DNA from: Asaia sp003994335 | GTDB taxonomy: Bacteria; Pseudomonadota; Alphaproteobacteria; Acetobacterales; Acetobacteraceae | Direction of reading: 5' to 3' | Assembly (NCBI RefSeq): GCF_037151175.1 | Contig: NZ_JBBCOR010000008.1 | Coordinates: 124,001-188,000, forward strand | Length of the DNA: 64,000 nt | Position numbers and translations under genes: made by a program | Notes under the pieces: model-generated | What the model saw: only the letters and a program-made list of their open reading frames with translations | What the model was told of the DNA's origin: nothing | Databases searched by the model: none | Part shown: in pieces, positions 8,826 through 18,300 of the stretch | Layout: each line of letters starts with the position of its first letter | Numbering within the stretch: the stretch's first letter is position 1

Positions 8826-9187
8826 GCAGGGCTCTGCCCTGCACCCGCGAAGGGACAGGTCCCTTCGATCCCCGCTTAATCAAACAGGTGTCCAGAGGAT
8901 GACTATCCTCTGGCGGGGTGGGGGGCAGAGCCCCGCATCGGTCCAATCCCGCAGGGCTCTGCCCTGCACCCGCGAAGGGACAGGCCCCTTCGATCCCCGC
9001 TTGATCAAACAGGTGTCCAGAGGATGACTATCCTCTGGCGGGGTGGGGGGCAGAGCCCCACTTCGATCCGTTCCCGCAGAGCGCTGCCCTGCACCCGCGA
9101 AGGGACAAGTCCCTTCGATCCCCGCTTGATCAAACAGGTGTCCAGAGGACGACTGTCCTCTGGCGGGGTATGAGGCAGAGCCCCACA
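8826..9187. repeat. Three-copy 125-bp tandem repeat of hairpins
   Basis: Three units begin at 8826, 8951 and 9076, a period of exactly 125 bp, with few differences. Each unit contains four self-complementary blocks: GCAGGGCTCTGCCCTGC, GAAGGGACAGGTCCCTTC, CCAGAGGATGACTATCCTCTGG (two arms around GACTA) and GGGGCAGAGCCCC. Related, more degraded copies lie at about 21776-21895 and 31853-32060. It separates hemJ from the end of pqqE, which converge on it, so transcription termination is one plausible effect. Confidence 0.92.
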
Positions 9188-9191
9188 TCTC

Positions 9192-10274
9192 TTATGCCTT
9201 GGCGAACCGCCGGTAGGTGAAATCCCCATCATGCCCCGCTTGAGCGGCTTCCTGCACCAGAACGTGCCGGTCTGAGCGGGCGCAGACAGGATCTGTAGCA
9301 GCGGCGTCGCCGGTCAACGCGAGGGCCTGACAGCGGCAGCCGCCCCAATCCACTTCCTTGAGGCTGCAATTGCGGCAGGGTTCGGGCATCCAGTCCGTAC
9401 CGCGAAACAGGTTGAAGAGGGGGGAGTCCTGCCAGATGGTGCCCAGGGCTTCTGTCGCGACGCTTGGGAAGGTGATGTTCGGGATGGTCTCTGCGGCGTG
9501 GCAAGGCAACACCTTGCCAGAGGGGGTGATGTTCACGAAGCGCTGGCCCCAGCCGCCCATACAGGGCTTGGGCTGATCGGCGTGATAATCGGGTGTGACG
9601 TAATCGATGGCGAGGCTGTTACCGAAACGGGCGCGCGCCCTGACGACGGCCTCGGTCGAGGCTTCGAGCTGGGCGGCCGACGGCATGAGCAGATCGCGGT
9701 TTTTCAGGCCCCAGCCATAATACTGGGTATGAGCAATTTCCACGCGACCGGCGCCGAGGTCATGGGCGAGGTCGAGCATGGCAGGCACGCGCGCCACGTT
9801 CTCACGATGAACGACGAAATTCAGCGTGAGCGGGATGCCGCGCGCCTTGATGAGTCGGGCGGCGGCAAGTTTCTTTTGCTGAGCACCGCGCAGACCGCCG
9901 ATACGTTCCGCGCCTGCCTCGTCGACATCCTGGAAGGAAAGCTGGACATGATCGAGTCCGGCCTCATCGAGGGCGGTAAGCGTGGCCTCGGTGATGAGGA
10001 CGCCAGAGGTGATGAGATTGGTATAGAGATTGAGCGAGCTGGCGTGGCGCACCAGCTCTGGCAGATCGTGGCGCGCCATGGGCTCGCCGCCGGAAAAATG
10101 CACCTGCAGAACGCCTAGGGCCGCGGCCTCGTCCAGAACACGCAGCCAGTCCCCGGTTTCGAGCTCGACGGCCCGTCTTTCGAGATCGACGGGGTTGGAA
10201 CAATAGGGACAGGCGAGCGGGCAGCGATGGGTCAGTTCGGCCAGCAGGCTCATGGGCGGCGGCGCAAAACTCAT
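9192..10274 (-). CDS. pqqE: PqqA peptide cyclase (radical SAM)
   Basis: A 360-residue radical SAM enzyme that forms the Glu-Tyr carbon-carbon crosslink in PqqA, the first step of PQQ synthesis. The CX3CX2C cluster motif is CPLACPYC (Cys18, Cys22, Cys25). The C-terminal SPASM region has the cysteines CMGGWGQRF, CHAAE, CRNCSLKEVDWGGCRC and PVC. The start overlaps the pqqD stop by 4 bp. Last gene of pqqABCDE; the 125-bp repeat array follows directly. Confidence 0.97.
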   Translation of the reverse strand: MSFAPPPMSLLAELTHRCPLACPYCSNPVDLERRAVELETGDWLRVLDEAAALGVLQVHFSGGEPMARHDLPELVRHASSLNLYTNLITSGVLITEATLTALDEAGLDHVQLSFQDVDEAGAERIGGLRGAQQKKLAAARLIKARGIPLTLNFVVHRENVARVPAMLDLAHDLGAGRVEIAHTQYYGWGLKNRDLLMPSAAQLEASTEAVVRARARFGNSLAIDYVTPDYHADQPKPCMGGWGQRFVNITPSGKVLPCHAAETIPNITFPSVATEALGTIWQDSPLFNLFRGTDWMPEPCRNCSLKEVDWGGCRCQALALTGDAAATDPVCARSDRHVLVQEAAQAGHDGDFTYRRFAKA

Positions 10275-10546
10275 GCGCCCAGCACTTTCTGGTCGAGCAG
10301 AGAAGCGAGAAGGGCCTGCACATCGGTGGCAATGAGGTCACGCGGGGCCTGATAACTGGCAGCAAGATCGTCGATGATTGCGCTCAGGGGGCGCGCGCCA
10401 TCGACGAGCCGCAGAATGGCGGCCGCGACAGGGTCGGCAATGAAGGCTTTTTCCGGCGCCTGGATCAGCCAGACATCGCGAACGCGGTCATGCTGGAGGC
10501 GATGACCGCGGGTGAATTTCAGAACGCTGGTTTCGGAAACGCTCAC
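10271..10546 (-). CDS. pqqD: PqqA-binding chaperone PqqD
   Basis: A 91-residue PqqD, the small winged-helix protein that holds the PqqA peptide for PqqE. Characteristic sequence includes RGHRLQHDRVRDVWLIQAPEKAF and the C-terminal DVQALLASLLDQKVL. The start is taken as GTG at 10546, which overlaps the pqqC stop (GTGA); a longer reading would run inside pqqC in another frame and lengthen the protein beyond the family's size of about 90 residues. Confidence 0.94.
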   Translation of the reverse strand: MSVSETSVLKFTRGHRLQHDRVRDVWLIQAPEKAFIADPVAAAILRLVDGARPLSAIIDDLAASYQAPRDLIATDVQALLASLLDQKVLGA

Positions 10547-11289
10547 GCGGTGAAGGCCTCTGGTGTATGGGCTCCGGCGAAGGCGCCGGGGGCGGGATGA
10601 CCTTCCATATACACATGCTGCAGGGCATCGAGCATGGTCCAGAGCACGTTGCATTTGAAAATCAGCGCATCGATGACTTCCTTTTGCTGCTCGGCGGTGC
10701 GGGCGTGTTCCTTCACATAGGCCAGAGCAAAATCGGAATCGCGCGGGGCCTGGGTCAGTCGTGGGGCGAAATAGGCCAGGGTCTCTTCGGAAATGAAATC
10801 GTAGTGACGCAGCATGCCAGAGACGCGCTCGCTGATGATCGTCGGCGAGAAAAGCTCGGTCAGCGATGAGGCAATGGCGGCTAGAACCGAGCGGTCGCGC
10901 ACGTAATGCACATAGGCCTCCACGGCAAACCCTGTTGCGGGCAACATGCCCTGCAGGCTCTCGACGTACTCGCGTGACAGACCCAGACCGTCGGTCAGCT
11001 TCAGCCAGCGGGCGATGCCGCCCGTGCCGGGCTCATTGCCATCATGGTCTTCCAGACGGCGGCGCCATTCGCGGCGCAGTTCGGCCGTGGGCAGGCGGGC
11101 GAGCAGGGTCGCATCCTTTACCGGGATCGAGGCCTGATAATAGTAGCGATTGAGTGCCCAGGCCTGGACCTGGGTGCGGTTCAGCTTGCCATCATGCAGG
11201 GCGCGATGGAATGCGTGACGGTTATGATAGCGCGCGGCGCCAATCTCACGCAGTCGGGCTTCGAGGGCGTCGGGGGTCAGAACCGTCAT
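10543..11289 (-). CDS. pqqC: Pyrroloquinoline-quinone synthase PqqC
   Basis: A 248-residue PqqC, the cofactor-free oxidase that closes the ring and carries out the final oxidation to PQQ. Typical family sequence includes YHNRHAFHRALHDGKLNRTQ, the NRYYYQASIPVKDA stretch and LEDHDG. The length is normal. ATG overlaps the pqqB stop by 4 bp (11286-11289), and its own stop overlaps the pqqD GTG. Confidence 0.97.
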   Translation of the reverse strand: MTVLTPDALEARLREIGAARYHNRHAFHRALHDGKLNRTQVQAWALNRYYYQASIPVKDATLLARLPTAELRREWRRRLEDHDGNEPGTGGIARWLKLTDGLGLSREYVESLQGMLPATGFAVEAYVHYVRDRSVLAAIASSLTELFSPTIISERVSGMLRHYDFISEETLAYFAPRLTQAPRDSDFALAYVKEHARTAEQQKEVIDALIFKCNVLWTMLDALQHVYMEGHPAPGAFAGAHTPEAFTA

Positions 11290-12197
11290 GAATTTTCTCC
11301 CAATGTCAGGTGCAGGCCATCTTCACCGATGGTCCAGCCTGCTTCTTCCGCCATGCGCCTTTCCGGTGAGTCCGGAAGGAGAACGGGGTTCGAGTTGTTG
11401 ATATGAATGAAGATGCGATGAGATGGCGCGTCATGAAGCTGCGCAATGATGCCATCAGGGCCGGACATCGAGATATGTCCCATGCGTAGCCCGGTCTTGG
11501 GGCTTAGCCCGGCACGGATCATCTCGTCATCGCGCCAGAGCGTTCCTTCCATGAACAGCGCGTCGGCATGACGGATGCGCGCACGGATATCAGGGGTAAG
11601 ATCGGCGCAGGCAGGCAGAAAGACCATGCTATGCCGCCCGTCGCTGAGCGTGAGGCCGATCGTCTCGCCTTTCTGGCTTGGCAAGTGTTCGGCATAGAGC
11701 GGCGCCTTGCCGGGCACGTCGAACGCCGTGAGCGTGAGGCCAGATGGGGTTCCGTCCTTGTTGGGGAGCGCGATAGGGACGTCGCCGTCGAGCGGCAGAC
11801 GCGGCACGATTTCCCGGTTCACAGCCTCGAAAATCGGGTTGGCGTCAAGCTGGGAGAGCGTTGCGGGAGTGCCATAAAGCCGGAACGGCTCGCGCTCGCG
11901 CAAGGTGAGCAGGCCGGTGATGGAGTCGATTTCACCATTGGTCAGGACCACGCCCTGTATGGGGGTGGAGCGTACGCCCTCCTGCGCCTGCAACTCGGGT
12001 GTCGCGAGGATCTGCGCCCGCAGATCGGGTGAGGCATTGAGCACGAACCAGTGCCGGCCATCGGCGCTTACCGCAAGAGAGGCCTGGCTGCGCGACGGGA
12101 TCTCGCCCGCGCGGGCAGCGCGGCAGGCGGGTGCATTGGAGTTCCATTGCGGAAAGCCGCCGCCTGCGCCGCTCCCCAGAACGATGATGTGAAGCAT
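11286..12197 (-). CDS. pqqB: PQQ biosynthesis protein PqqB
   Basis: A 303-residue metallo-beta-lactamase-fold protein needed for PQQ production, now viewed as a hydroxylase acting on the crosslinked Glu-Tyr intermediate. The N terminus MLHIIVLGSGAGGGFPQWN and the sequence NSNAPACRAARAG match the family closely; HINNSNPVL near the C terminus is also conserved. It is separated from pqqA by 150 bases that contain a strong hairpin. Confidence 0.97.
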   Translation of the reverse strand: MLHIIVLGSGAGGGFPQWNSNAPACRAARAGEIPSRSQASLAVSADGRHWFVLNASPDLRAQILATPELQAQEGVRSTPIQGVVLTNGEIDSITGLLTLREREPFRLYGTPATLSQLDANPIFEAVNREIVPRLPLDGDVPIALPNKDGTPSGLTLTAFDVPGKAPLYAEHLPSQKGETIGLTLSDGRHSMVFLPACADLTPDIRARIRHADALFMEGTLWRDDEMIRAGLSPKTGLRMGHISMSGPDGIIAQLHDAPSHRIFIHINNSNPVLLPDSPERRMAEEAGWTIGEDGLHLTLGENS

Positions 12198-12292
12198 GGT
12201 CGGACTCGGTCAGATCAGAACAGGCGCAAGCGCACCGGTTCGGGACGGGTCAGCCTGAAAACAGAGGCCCCGATGGGGCAGGCCAGAAACGA

Positions 12293-12321
12293 CAACAGCC
12301 GCACGAGAGGTGCGGCTGTTG
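12293..12321 (-). terminator. Hairpin between pqqA and pqqB (attenuator or processing site)
   Basis: A perfect 12-bp stem, CAACAGCCGCAC (12293-12304) with GTGCGGCTGTTG (12310-12321), encloses the 5-base loop GAGAG. It starts 26 bases after the pqqA stop. The downstream strand reads TCGTTTC, without a strong U-run, so it is more likely a partial terminator or an RNA-stabilising structure that keeps pqqA mRNA more abundant than pqqBCDE. That effect is inferred. Confidence 0.6.
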
Positions 12322-12347
12322 CTGATATGCATAGCGGTGAGAAGAGC

Positions 12348-12428
12348 TTACTTCTTCTGGCCGCAGACATAGGAGTTGATTTCGGCGCCGAGCGGAATTT
12401 CGGTAACCTTCGGGGTGTTCCAGGCCAT
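12348..12428 (-). CDS. pqqA: PQQ precursor peptide PqqA
   Basis: A 26-residue peptide, MAWNTPKVTEIPLGAEINSY followed by VCGQKK. Glu16 and Tyr20 in the E-x3-Y motif are the two residues that become PQQ. It heads the cluster on the minus strand. Its length (23-39 in the family) and the MxWxxPxVxExxxGxExxxY pattern make the call secure even though the gene is very short. Confidence 0.97.
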   Translation of the reverse strand: MAWNTPKVTEIPLGAEINSYVCGQKK

Positions 12429-12635
12429 GACGAGATCCTTGTGACAATCTTGAAAGTGCTTGATCAGCTATACGATAGAACCCGAAAATGGGTTGCAAGC
12501 CAAATTGATTCAACCCAATAAAATGTAACATGCTTCACGTTGACGGCAACGTTTGCGATCCCGGGTGGTTGTGCGTCGTTCATCACGGCGCCCTTCTCGT
12601 GCTGCAACCCGCCTTTCAGGAAAGAAACGCCCGCC
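12429..12635. promoter_or_regulatory. Divergent promoter region of pqqA and the PerM-like gene
   Basis: About 200 bases between divergent pqqA and the AI-2E-type permease, AT-richer than the neighbouring genes (12440-12540). It must carry the pqqA promoter on the minus strand and the permease promoter on the plus strand; I cannot assign specific -35/-10 boxes with confidence. AGGAAAG at about 12618 is the ribosome site of the permease gene. Confidence 0.45.
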
Positions 12636-13934
12636 ATGTCAGGCCCGTCTCTGGCTTCGGATACGCCCACGCCTGAAGACAGGCAGACGCACGAAAAGAC
12701 GATCGCACCGACCATCCTCCCCGCAATGCCCTCCCAGGAGGAAACCGCGGAAAGCGACGCCTATCAGGCCGGAGTGATCCGTAAGGCGATGCTGCGCCAT
12801 AGTCTCGGGCTACGTGATGTCGGGGTTCTCATCCTGTCATTGCTGGCAGTGTTCTACACCCTGTATTTTGCCGCCGACATCGTGCTGCCCTTCGTGTTTG
12901 CGATGGTGGTCAATCTGCTGATGATCGGGCCGATGCGCTTTCTGCATGGTCGGCTGCATATCCCCAAGCCCATCTCGGCGCTGCTCCTGATCATCGCGAT
13001 GTTCCTTTTGGTGGTCTGCATAGGCACGGCCATTTCGGTCCCTGCGGCGGCGTGGCTGACCAAGGTTCCGCAAAGTCTGCCCGCGCTCCAGCAGAAGCTT
13101 GCCTTCCTGCAGGGGCCGATCGACTCATTGCAGCGCGGCTATATGCGCGTGGTCGCGCTAATGTCGAATGGGGGTCATCACCATGTGAGCGCGGCGACGG
13201 CTGCCGCCCAGTCAGCATCGAATGGTGCTGAGACGTTGCGGGTCTGGGGGTCATCCTTCCTGATCGGGACTCGCGCCTTCATGGGTGAGTTTTTCACCAT
13301 GCTGCTGATGCTGTTCTTCCTGATGACAGAGGGAGACAGCCTTCTGCGTCGTATCGTGGAGATCATGCCGACCTATTCGGACAAGCGTCGTCTTGTGCAG
13401 ATCACCACACAGATCGAGCGCAACGTGTCGCTTTATCTGGCGACCATCACCATCATGAATATCCTGGTGGGGCTGCTCAATCTGTTGCAATGCTGGCTGA
13501 CGGGCATGCCCAACCCCCTGCTATGGGGGGTTCTGGCCTTTCTGCTCAATTACGTGCCGATCATCGGTCCTCTGACCGGTGTCGTCGTCTATTTCTGTGT
13601 GGCACTCATCAGCTTCCCATCCTTCCTGATGGCGTTGCTGCCCCCTTCGATCTATCTGTGCATTCATATACTGGAGGGGGAAACGATTACCCCCATGCTG
13701 CTGGCCAAGCGCTTCACGCTCAATCCGGTGCTGGTCATGGCCTCGCTGCTGTTCTGGGACTGGATGTGGGGGATTGGCGGGGCTTTTCTATCCGTGCCCA
13801 TGCTCGCCGTATTCAAGATCTTTTGCGACCATATCGAAGGCCTCTCTCCGATCGGCCATGTGCTGGGCGGTCCGGTACGCCCACGCTCCCTGCGCACCCT
13901 TGGCCCCGAGGTCACTCCCGGCCCTACCCCCTGA
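12636..13934 (+). CDS. AI-2E/PerM-family inner membrane transporter
   Basis: A 432-residue membrane protein of the AI-2 exporter (TqsA/PerM) family with about eight membrane helices. A hydrophilic N-terminal tail is followed by VGVLILSLLAVFYTLYFAADIVLPF; the family's C-terminal hallmarks NYVPIIGPLTG and FWDWMWGIGGAFLSVPMLAVFK are present. The start at 12636 (MSGPSLASD) is preceded by AGGAAAG at suitable distance. Some relatives are Na+/H+ antiporters, so autoinducer export should not be assumed. Confidence 0.87.
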   Translation: MSGPSLASDTPTPEDRQTHEKTIAPTILPAMPSQEETAESDAYQAGVIRKAMLRHSLGLRDVGVLILSLLAVFYTLYFAADIVLPFVFAMVVNLLMIGPMRFLHGRLHIPKPISALLLIIAMFLLVVCIGTAISVPAAAWLTKVPQSLPALQQKLAFLQGPIDSLQRGYMRVVALMSNGGHHHVSAATAAAQSASNGAETLRVWGSSFLIGTRAFMGEFFTMLLMLFFLMTEGDSLLRRIVEIMPTYSDKRRLVQITTQIERNVSLYLATITIMNILVGLLNLLQCWLTGMPNPLLWGVLAFLLNYVPIIGPLTGVVVYFCVALISFPSFLMALLPPSIYLCIHILEGETITPMLLAKRFTLNPVLVMASLLFWDWMWGIGGAFLSVPMLAVFKIFCDHIEGLSPIGHVLGGPVRPRSLRTLGPEVTPGPTP

Positions 13935-13963
13935 AGGTCGGCTAACGCCACCGCCGCGTTTGT

Positions 13964-13987
13964 CCAGATCAACCCATTCTGATCTGG
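13964..13987. terminator. Hairpin after the PerM-like gene
   Basis: Perfect 8-bp arms CCAGATCA and TGATCTGG are separated by 8 bases, 30 bases after the permease stop. There is no T-run, so factor-independent termination is uncertain; an operator for the following efflux operon is an alternative. Confidence 0.4.
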
Positions 13988-14166
13988 CAACGGGCATGTG
14001 ACATGAAATTATCATGCGTAATCCGCAGCCATATTCTATTAGAAGGCGGGTTCGGGGCTGAAGGTCGCTTGGCGCGATAGGTCGAACCGGCTATCAACTG
14101 CAACAAATCATTTCAAAGATCCTGAGCCGAGGTTTTAATGCGCTCCCTAGACGGCCTTGCCTGACA

Positions 14167-15312
14167 ATGCAGGCACCTCTCCTTCGCCGCCTCGGTCTGG
14201 CAGCGCTTATCGCCATCATCCTTCTCGGGATCGTCATCACGATCATTCATGAGCATGGAGGTCCCCGCTCGGACGGCCCCCATCCGCAACTGACGCGTGA
14301 AAACGGTCTGGTCATCGTCGCCGATGATTCACCGCTCATGAAGCGGCTCCATGTCGCCCCCGTGAAAACGAGCGTGCTCGATCACGGGCTGCGCGTTCCG
14401 GGCATGGTGCAGGCCGAGCCCCGGCGCAGCATCAACATCCTGACCCCTGTGACCGGTCACGTGATCAGAACCGATCTCCAGCCTGGGCAGATGGTGCACA
14501 AGGGCGATGTCCTGGCCGTGCTGGCTTCTGGGGATCTGGATCAGGCCTATGCCGATTTGCTCAAGGCGCGTGCTCAGGAGACCTATCAGGAGCGCGTGGT
14601 CAAACGCGCGCAGGACGTGCTGGCTATCGGGGGCAATGCCCGCAAGGATCTGGACTCTGCCAGCAATGACCTTTCCCAGGCCCGTGCCGAACGTCAGCGT
14701 GCGGAGCGTCGTCTCCAATCTCTGAACAGCCGCACCGATCAGGATGGCGAGGGGCTGGTAAGGCTTGTCGCGCCCGTCGATGGGCTGATTGCCAGTACGA
14801 GCCTTGCACCAGGGGTGAATATCACCGATGCCACAGCTGTGCAGGCCGTATTGCTCGATATCTCGCAGCTCCAGATCGACGCCGAGATCCCTGAGGAGTC
14901 TGCCGGGATCGTTTCTCTGGGACAGCAGGCTGTCGCGCATATTGCGGCCCTGCCGGGACGGCATTGCGATGCGCCCATCATGTCGATTGACCCGGCCCTG
15001 CATAGCGACACGCGTCGCATGATCGCGCATTTCCTATGCGATAATCCCGACGGGATGCTGCGTCCCAACATGTTTGCCGATGTCGAGATTGCAGTGAAGC
15101 AGCCTGAGATGATCATCGTGCCAAAAACGGCCCTGCTGATGAATAATGATCGTCTGACCGTTTTTGTGCAGGACGGCGGCAGAATGCATTTCCGTCGCCG
15201 AGCCGTGACGGTGAGCTATGACGAGGGCGAGAACGTGCGCGTTCTGACCGGTCTGCAGGGGGGCGATACCATCGTCACCCGTGGCGCCATCCTTCTCAAT
15301 GATAATGACTGA
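14167..15312 (+). CDS. RND efflux periplasmic adaptor (CusB/CzcB type)
   Basis: A 381-residue membrane fusion protein with one N-terminal hydrophobic segment (residues 10-27) followed directly by lipoyl/barrel-sandwich sequence (TPVTGHVIRTDLQPGQMVHKGDVL), a coiled coil, the second lipoyl half (RLVAPVDGLIASTSLAPG) and a beta-barrel ending in VVTRGAILLN. It would bridge the RND pump and the outer membrane factor encoded next. No His/Met-rich metal-binding tail is visible. First gene of a three-gene operon. Confidence 0.88.
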   Translation: MQAPLLRRLGLAALIAIILLGIVITIIHEHGGPRSDGPHPQLTRENGLVIVADDSPLMKRLHVAPVKTSVLDHGLRVPGMVQAEPRRSINILTPVTGHVIRTDLQPGQMVHKGDVLAVLASGDLDQAYADLLKARAQETYQERVVKRAQDVLAIGGNARKDLDSASNDLSQARAERQRAERRLQSLNSRTDQDGEGLVRLVAPVDGLIASTSLAPGVNITDATAVQAVLLDISQLQIDAEIPEESAGIVSLGQQAVAHIAALPGRHCDAPIMSIDPALHSDTRRMIAHFLCDNPDGMLRPNMFADVEIAVKQPEMIIVPKTALLMNNDRLTVFVQDGGRMHFRRRAVTVSYDEGENVRVLTGLQGGDTIVTRGAILLNDND

Positions 15313-15346
15313 GCCGTCAGCGCCGCAGATGAGAGTCTCCTGATCC

Positions 15347-18300
15347 GTGATTGCGACCCTGATTTCATGGTGCTTTGCGCGCCGTCATATCGTTTTCATA
15401 TGCGCCGTGTTTCTGGCGCTTGCCGGGGGCTATGCCTGGCGCGTGCTGCCTGTCGAGGCCTATCCCGATCTGGGCGCGGTCAACGTTCAGGTCACGACCC
15501 AGGTTTCCGGCCTGGCTGCCGAAGAGATGGAACAGCAGATTACGGTGCCGCTCGAGCGCGCGCTCTCTGCCGTGCCTGGTGTGACCGAGAGCCGCTCGAG
15601 TAGTACGTTCGGCCTGTCGCTTATCACGCTGATTTTTCATGATGGCGTCGATGTGTTCACGGCACGACAGCTCGTGCTGGAACTGCTCGGCACGGCCAGC
15701 ATGCCCGATGGCGTGACCCCGCAGCTCGGCCCCATCACCGGCCCGGCAGGCGAGATTTTCCGCTACACGCTGGAATCGGATTCGATGGATCTGATGCAGC
15801 TTTCGGATGTGCAGCGCTGGATTGTCATCCCCACGCTTCAGCGCGTACCGGGAATCGTCAACGTCAATAATTTCGGTGGGCTGACACGTGAGTACCAGCT
15901 CGTGCTTAGGCCCGACGCGCTGCTGCGCTACGGGCTGAGCACCGATGACGTGGTCAACGCCATCAAGAACAACAACGCCAATGCCGCGGGCGGGCGCATC
16001 ACGCGTGGCGAGCAATCCTATATCGTGCGCGGCGTGGGCATGATCCATACGCTGGACGACATGAAGCGCATCGTGGTGGCGCAGCATAACGGTACGCCGG
16101 TTCTGCTGAGTGATCTGGGGCAGGTCCAGTTCGGCCATCAGATCCGTGAGGGTATTCTGGGCAAGGACAACAACCCCGATACCATCGAGGGGATCGTGAC
16201 CATGTTGTCCGGTGCCAATCCCTCTCTGGTTCTGGATAACGTGCATAACGTGGTCGACCAGTTGCAGGAGCGCCTGAAGCCGCTCGATGTGCGGCTGGTG
16301 CCCTATATCGACCGCGATAATCTGGTGAAGGCTACCACCCACAAGGTTGGCGAAACCATGGTCGAGGGTATCGGCCTCGTGCTGATCATTCTCACCCTGT
16401 TCCTCGGGAGCCCGCGCAGTGCGGTGGTCACTGCCGTCACCATTCCGCTCGCGCTCTCGACCGTTTTCGTGCTCATGCATTTCTTCGGCATGGCGGCCAA
16501 TCTGTTCTCGCTGGGCGCCATCGATTTCGGCGTGATCGTGGACGGGGCTATCGTCATTACCGAGGCGATCCTGCGCCTGCGCGAGGAATCGCCCAAGGCC
16601 ACGCTGACCAGTACCGAGGTGCTGAGTGTCGCGCGTATCGCGGGGCGCTCGATCTTCTCTTCGACTCTTATCATCATCGTGGCCTATTCGCCGCTCTTCG
16701 CCTTCGAAGGGAGCGAAGGGAAGCTGTTCCGGCCCATGGCCTATACCGTCAGCTTCGCTCTCATGGGGGCGCTGGCCTGTGCGCTCTGCCTTATTCCGAC
16801 ACTGAGCTATCTGGCTTTGTACAAGCCTCGGCGTATCTGGCATAACCGCCCGCTTGAAAAGCTGCATCATGCCTATGAGCGCGGGCTCAATCACATGCTC
16901 GCCCGCCCTCTGGTCACCTATATCGGTGGGGGAGCGGCCCTGCTTTCTGTCGTCATTCTGGGGGCTACCGTCGGGCGCGAGTTCCTGCCTGATCTGGATG
17001 AAGGGGCGCTCTGGCTTCAGGTTCAGTTGCCCACGGGTATCTCATTGGATGAGGGCAGCCGTATCGCCAGCGAGGTACGCTCGGCGGTGCGCGAATTCCC
17101 GGAAACATCCTATGCCATTACCCAGCTCGGCCGTAACGATGACGGGACCGATCCCTGGACCTTCTCGCATATCGAGATGCCCGTCGGGCTTAAGCCCTAT
17201 GACCAATGGGCGAGCGGTGAAACCAAGGCGCAGTTCATCGCACGTTTGCGCGACCGTCTCTCCCAGATTCCGGGTATCAGTTTCGGTATCAGCCAGCCGA
17301 TCCAGGATGGCATGAACGATCTGGTAGGGGGTGCGCATTCGCCTCTGGTGCTTCGTGTCTATGGCAATGATTTCCACGAATTGCGCCGTATCGGCCGACA
17401 GATCGTGAGCATCCTGCATGACGTACCCGGCACGACCGACGCCTCGATCTTTCAGGAGCCGCAGATCCCGCAGCTCATGATCACGCCTCGTCGCGAGCAG
17501 GCGGCGCGCTATGGCATCAACGTGTCCGATATCAGCACCGTCGTGCAGAACGCGATCGGCGATGGCGCGATCACCCAGGTTTATGTGGAAGACCGCGTCT
17601 ATAACGCGACGCTGCATGTCGGGAACAACGACCTCACCGATCTCGCCTCTATACGTTCCCTGCCGCTGCGCTCCACTGATGGTGCGCCCATTCCCCTGGC
17701 TGAAGTGGCCGATGTGGGCCTTCATATGGGTGAGAGCAACATCGCGCATGAAATGGGTGAACGCCAGATCACCATACGGGTCGATAACGGGCAGCGCCCC
17801 TTGTCTCAGTATCTTGAGGATGCCCAGAAGCGCATCGCCTCGCAGGTGCATTTCGATCCACGCAAATATCGCCTGCAATGGGCGGGCAGCTTCGAGCAGG
17901 AGCAGCGTGCCCAGGCGCGTCTGGGTGTCGCGCTTCTGGTCATGTTCGCCATCATGCTGTTGCTCCTGTTCATGGAGTTCGGGACCTTCCGTCATGCCGT
18001 TCTGGTGCTCAGCGTCGTCCCGCTCGCGACTTTGGGCGGCCTGATCGCGCTTCACCTGCGTGGTGAAACCCTCAATATTGCCACAGCCGTCGGCTTCATC
18101 GCGCTGTTTGGCGTGGCGGTACAGAATGGCATCATCATGATTGCGGCGATCAATCGTCATCATCGCGCCGGGCTCAGCATTCATGACTCCGTACTGGCGG
18201 GTGCGGCCGAACGTTTCCGTCCCGTTCTCATGACCGCGACCGTGGCCAGCGCCGGCATGTTGCCCGCTGCCCTCGCTACGGGTGTCGGCACCGACGTGCA

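Noticed and set aside
8826..9187. CRISPR array
   Set aside because: The period is constant at 125 bp with no unique spacers, and there are no cas genes.
10271..10654. A 127-residue PqqD
   Set aside because: The additional residues lie inside pqqC and make the protein far longer than the family; GTG at 10546 gives 91 residues and a GTGA overlap.
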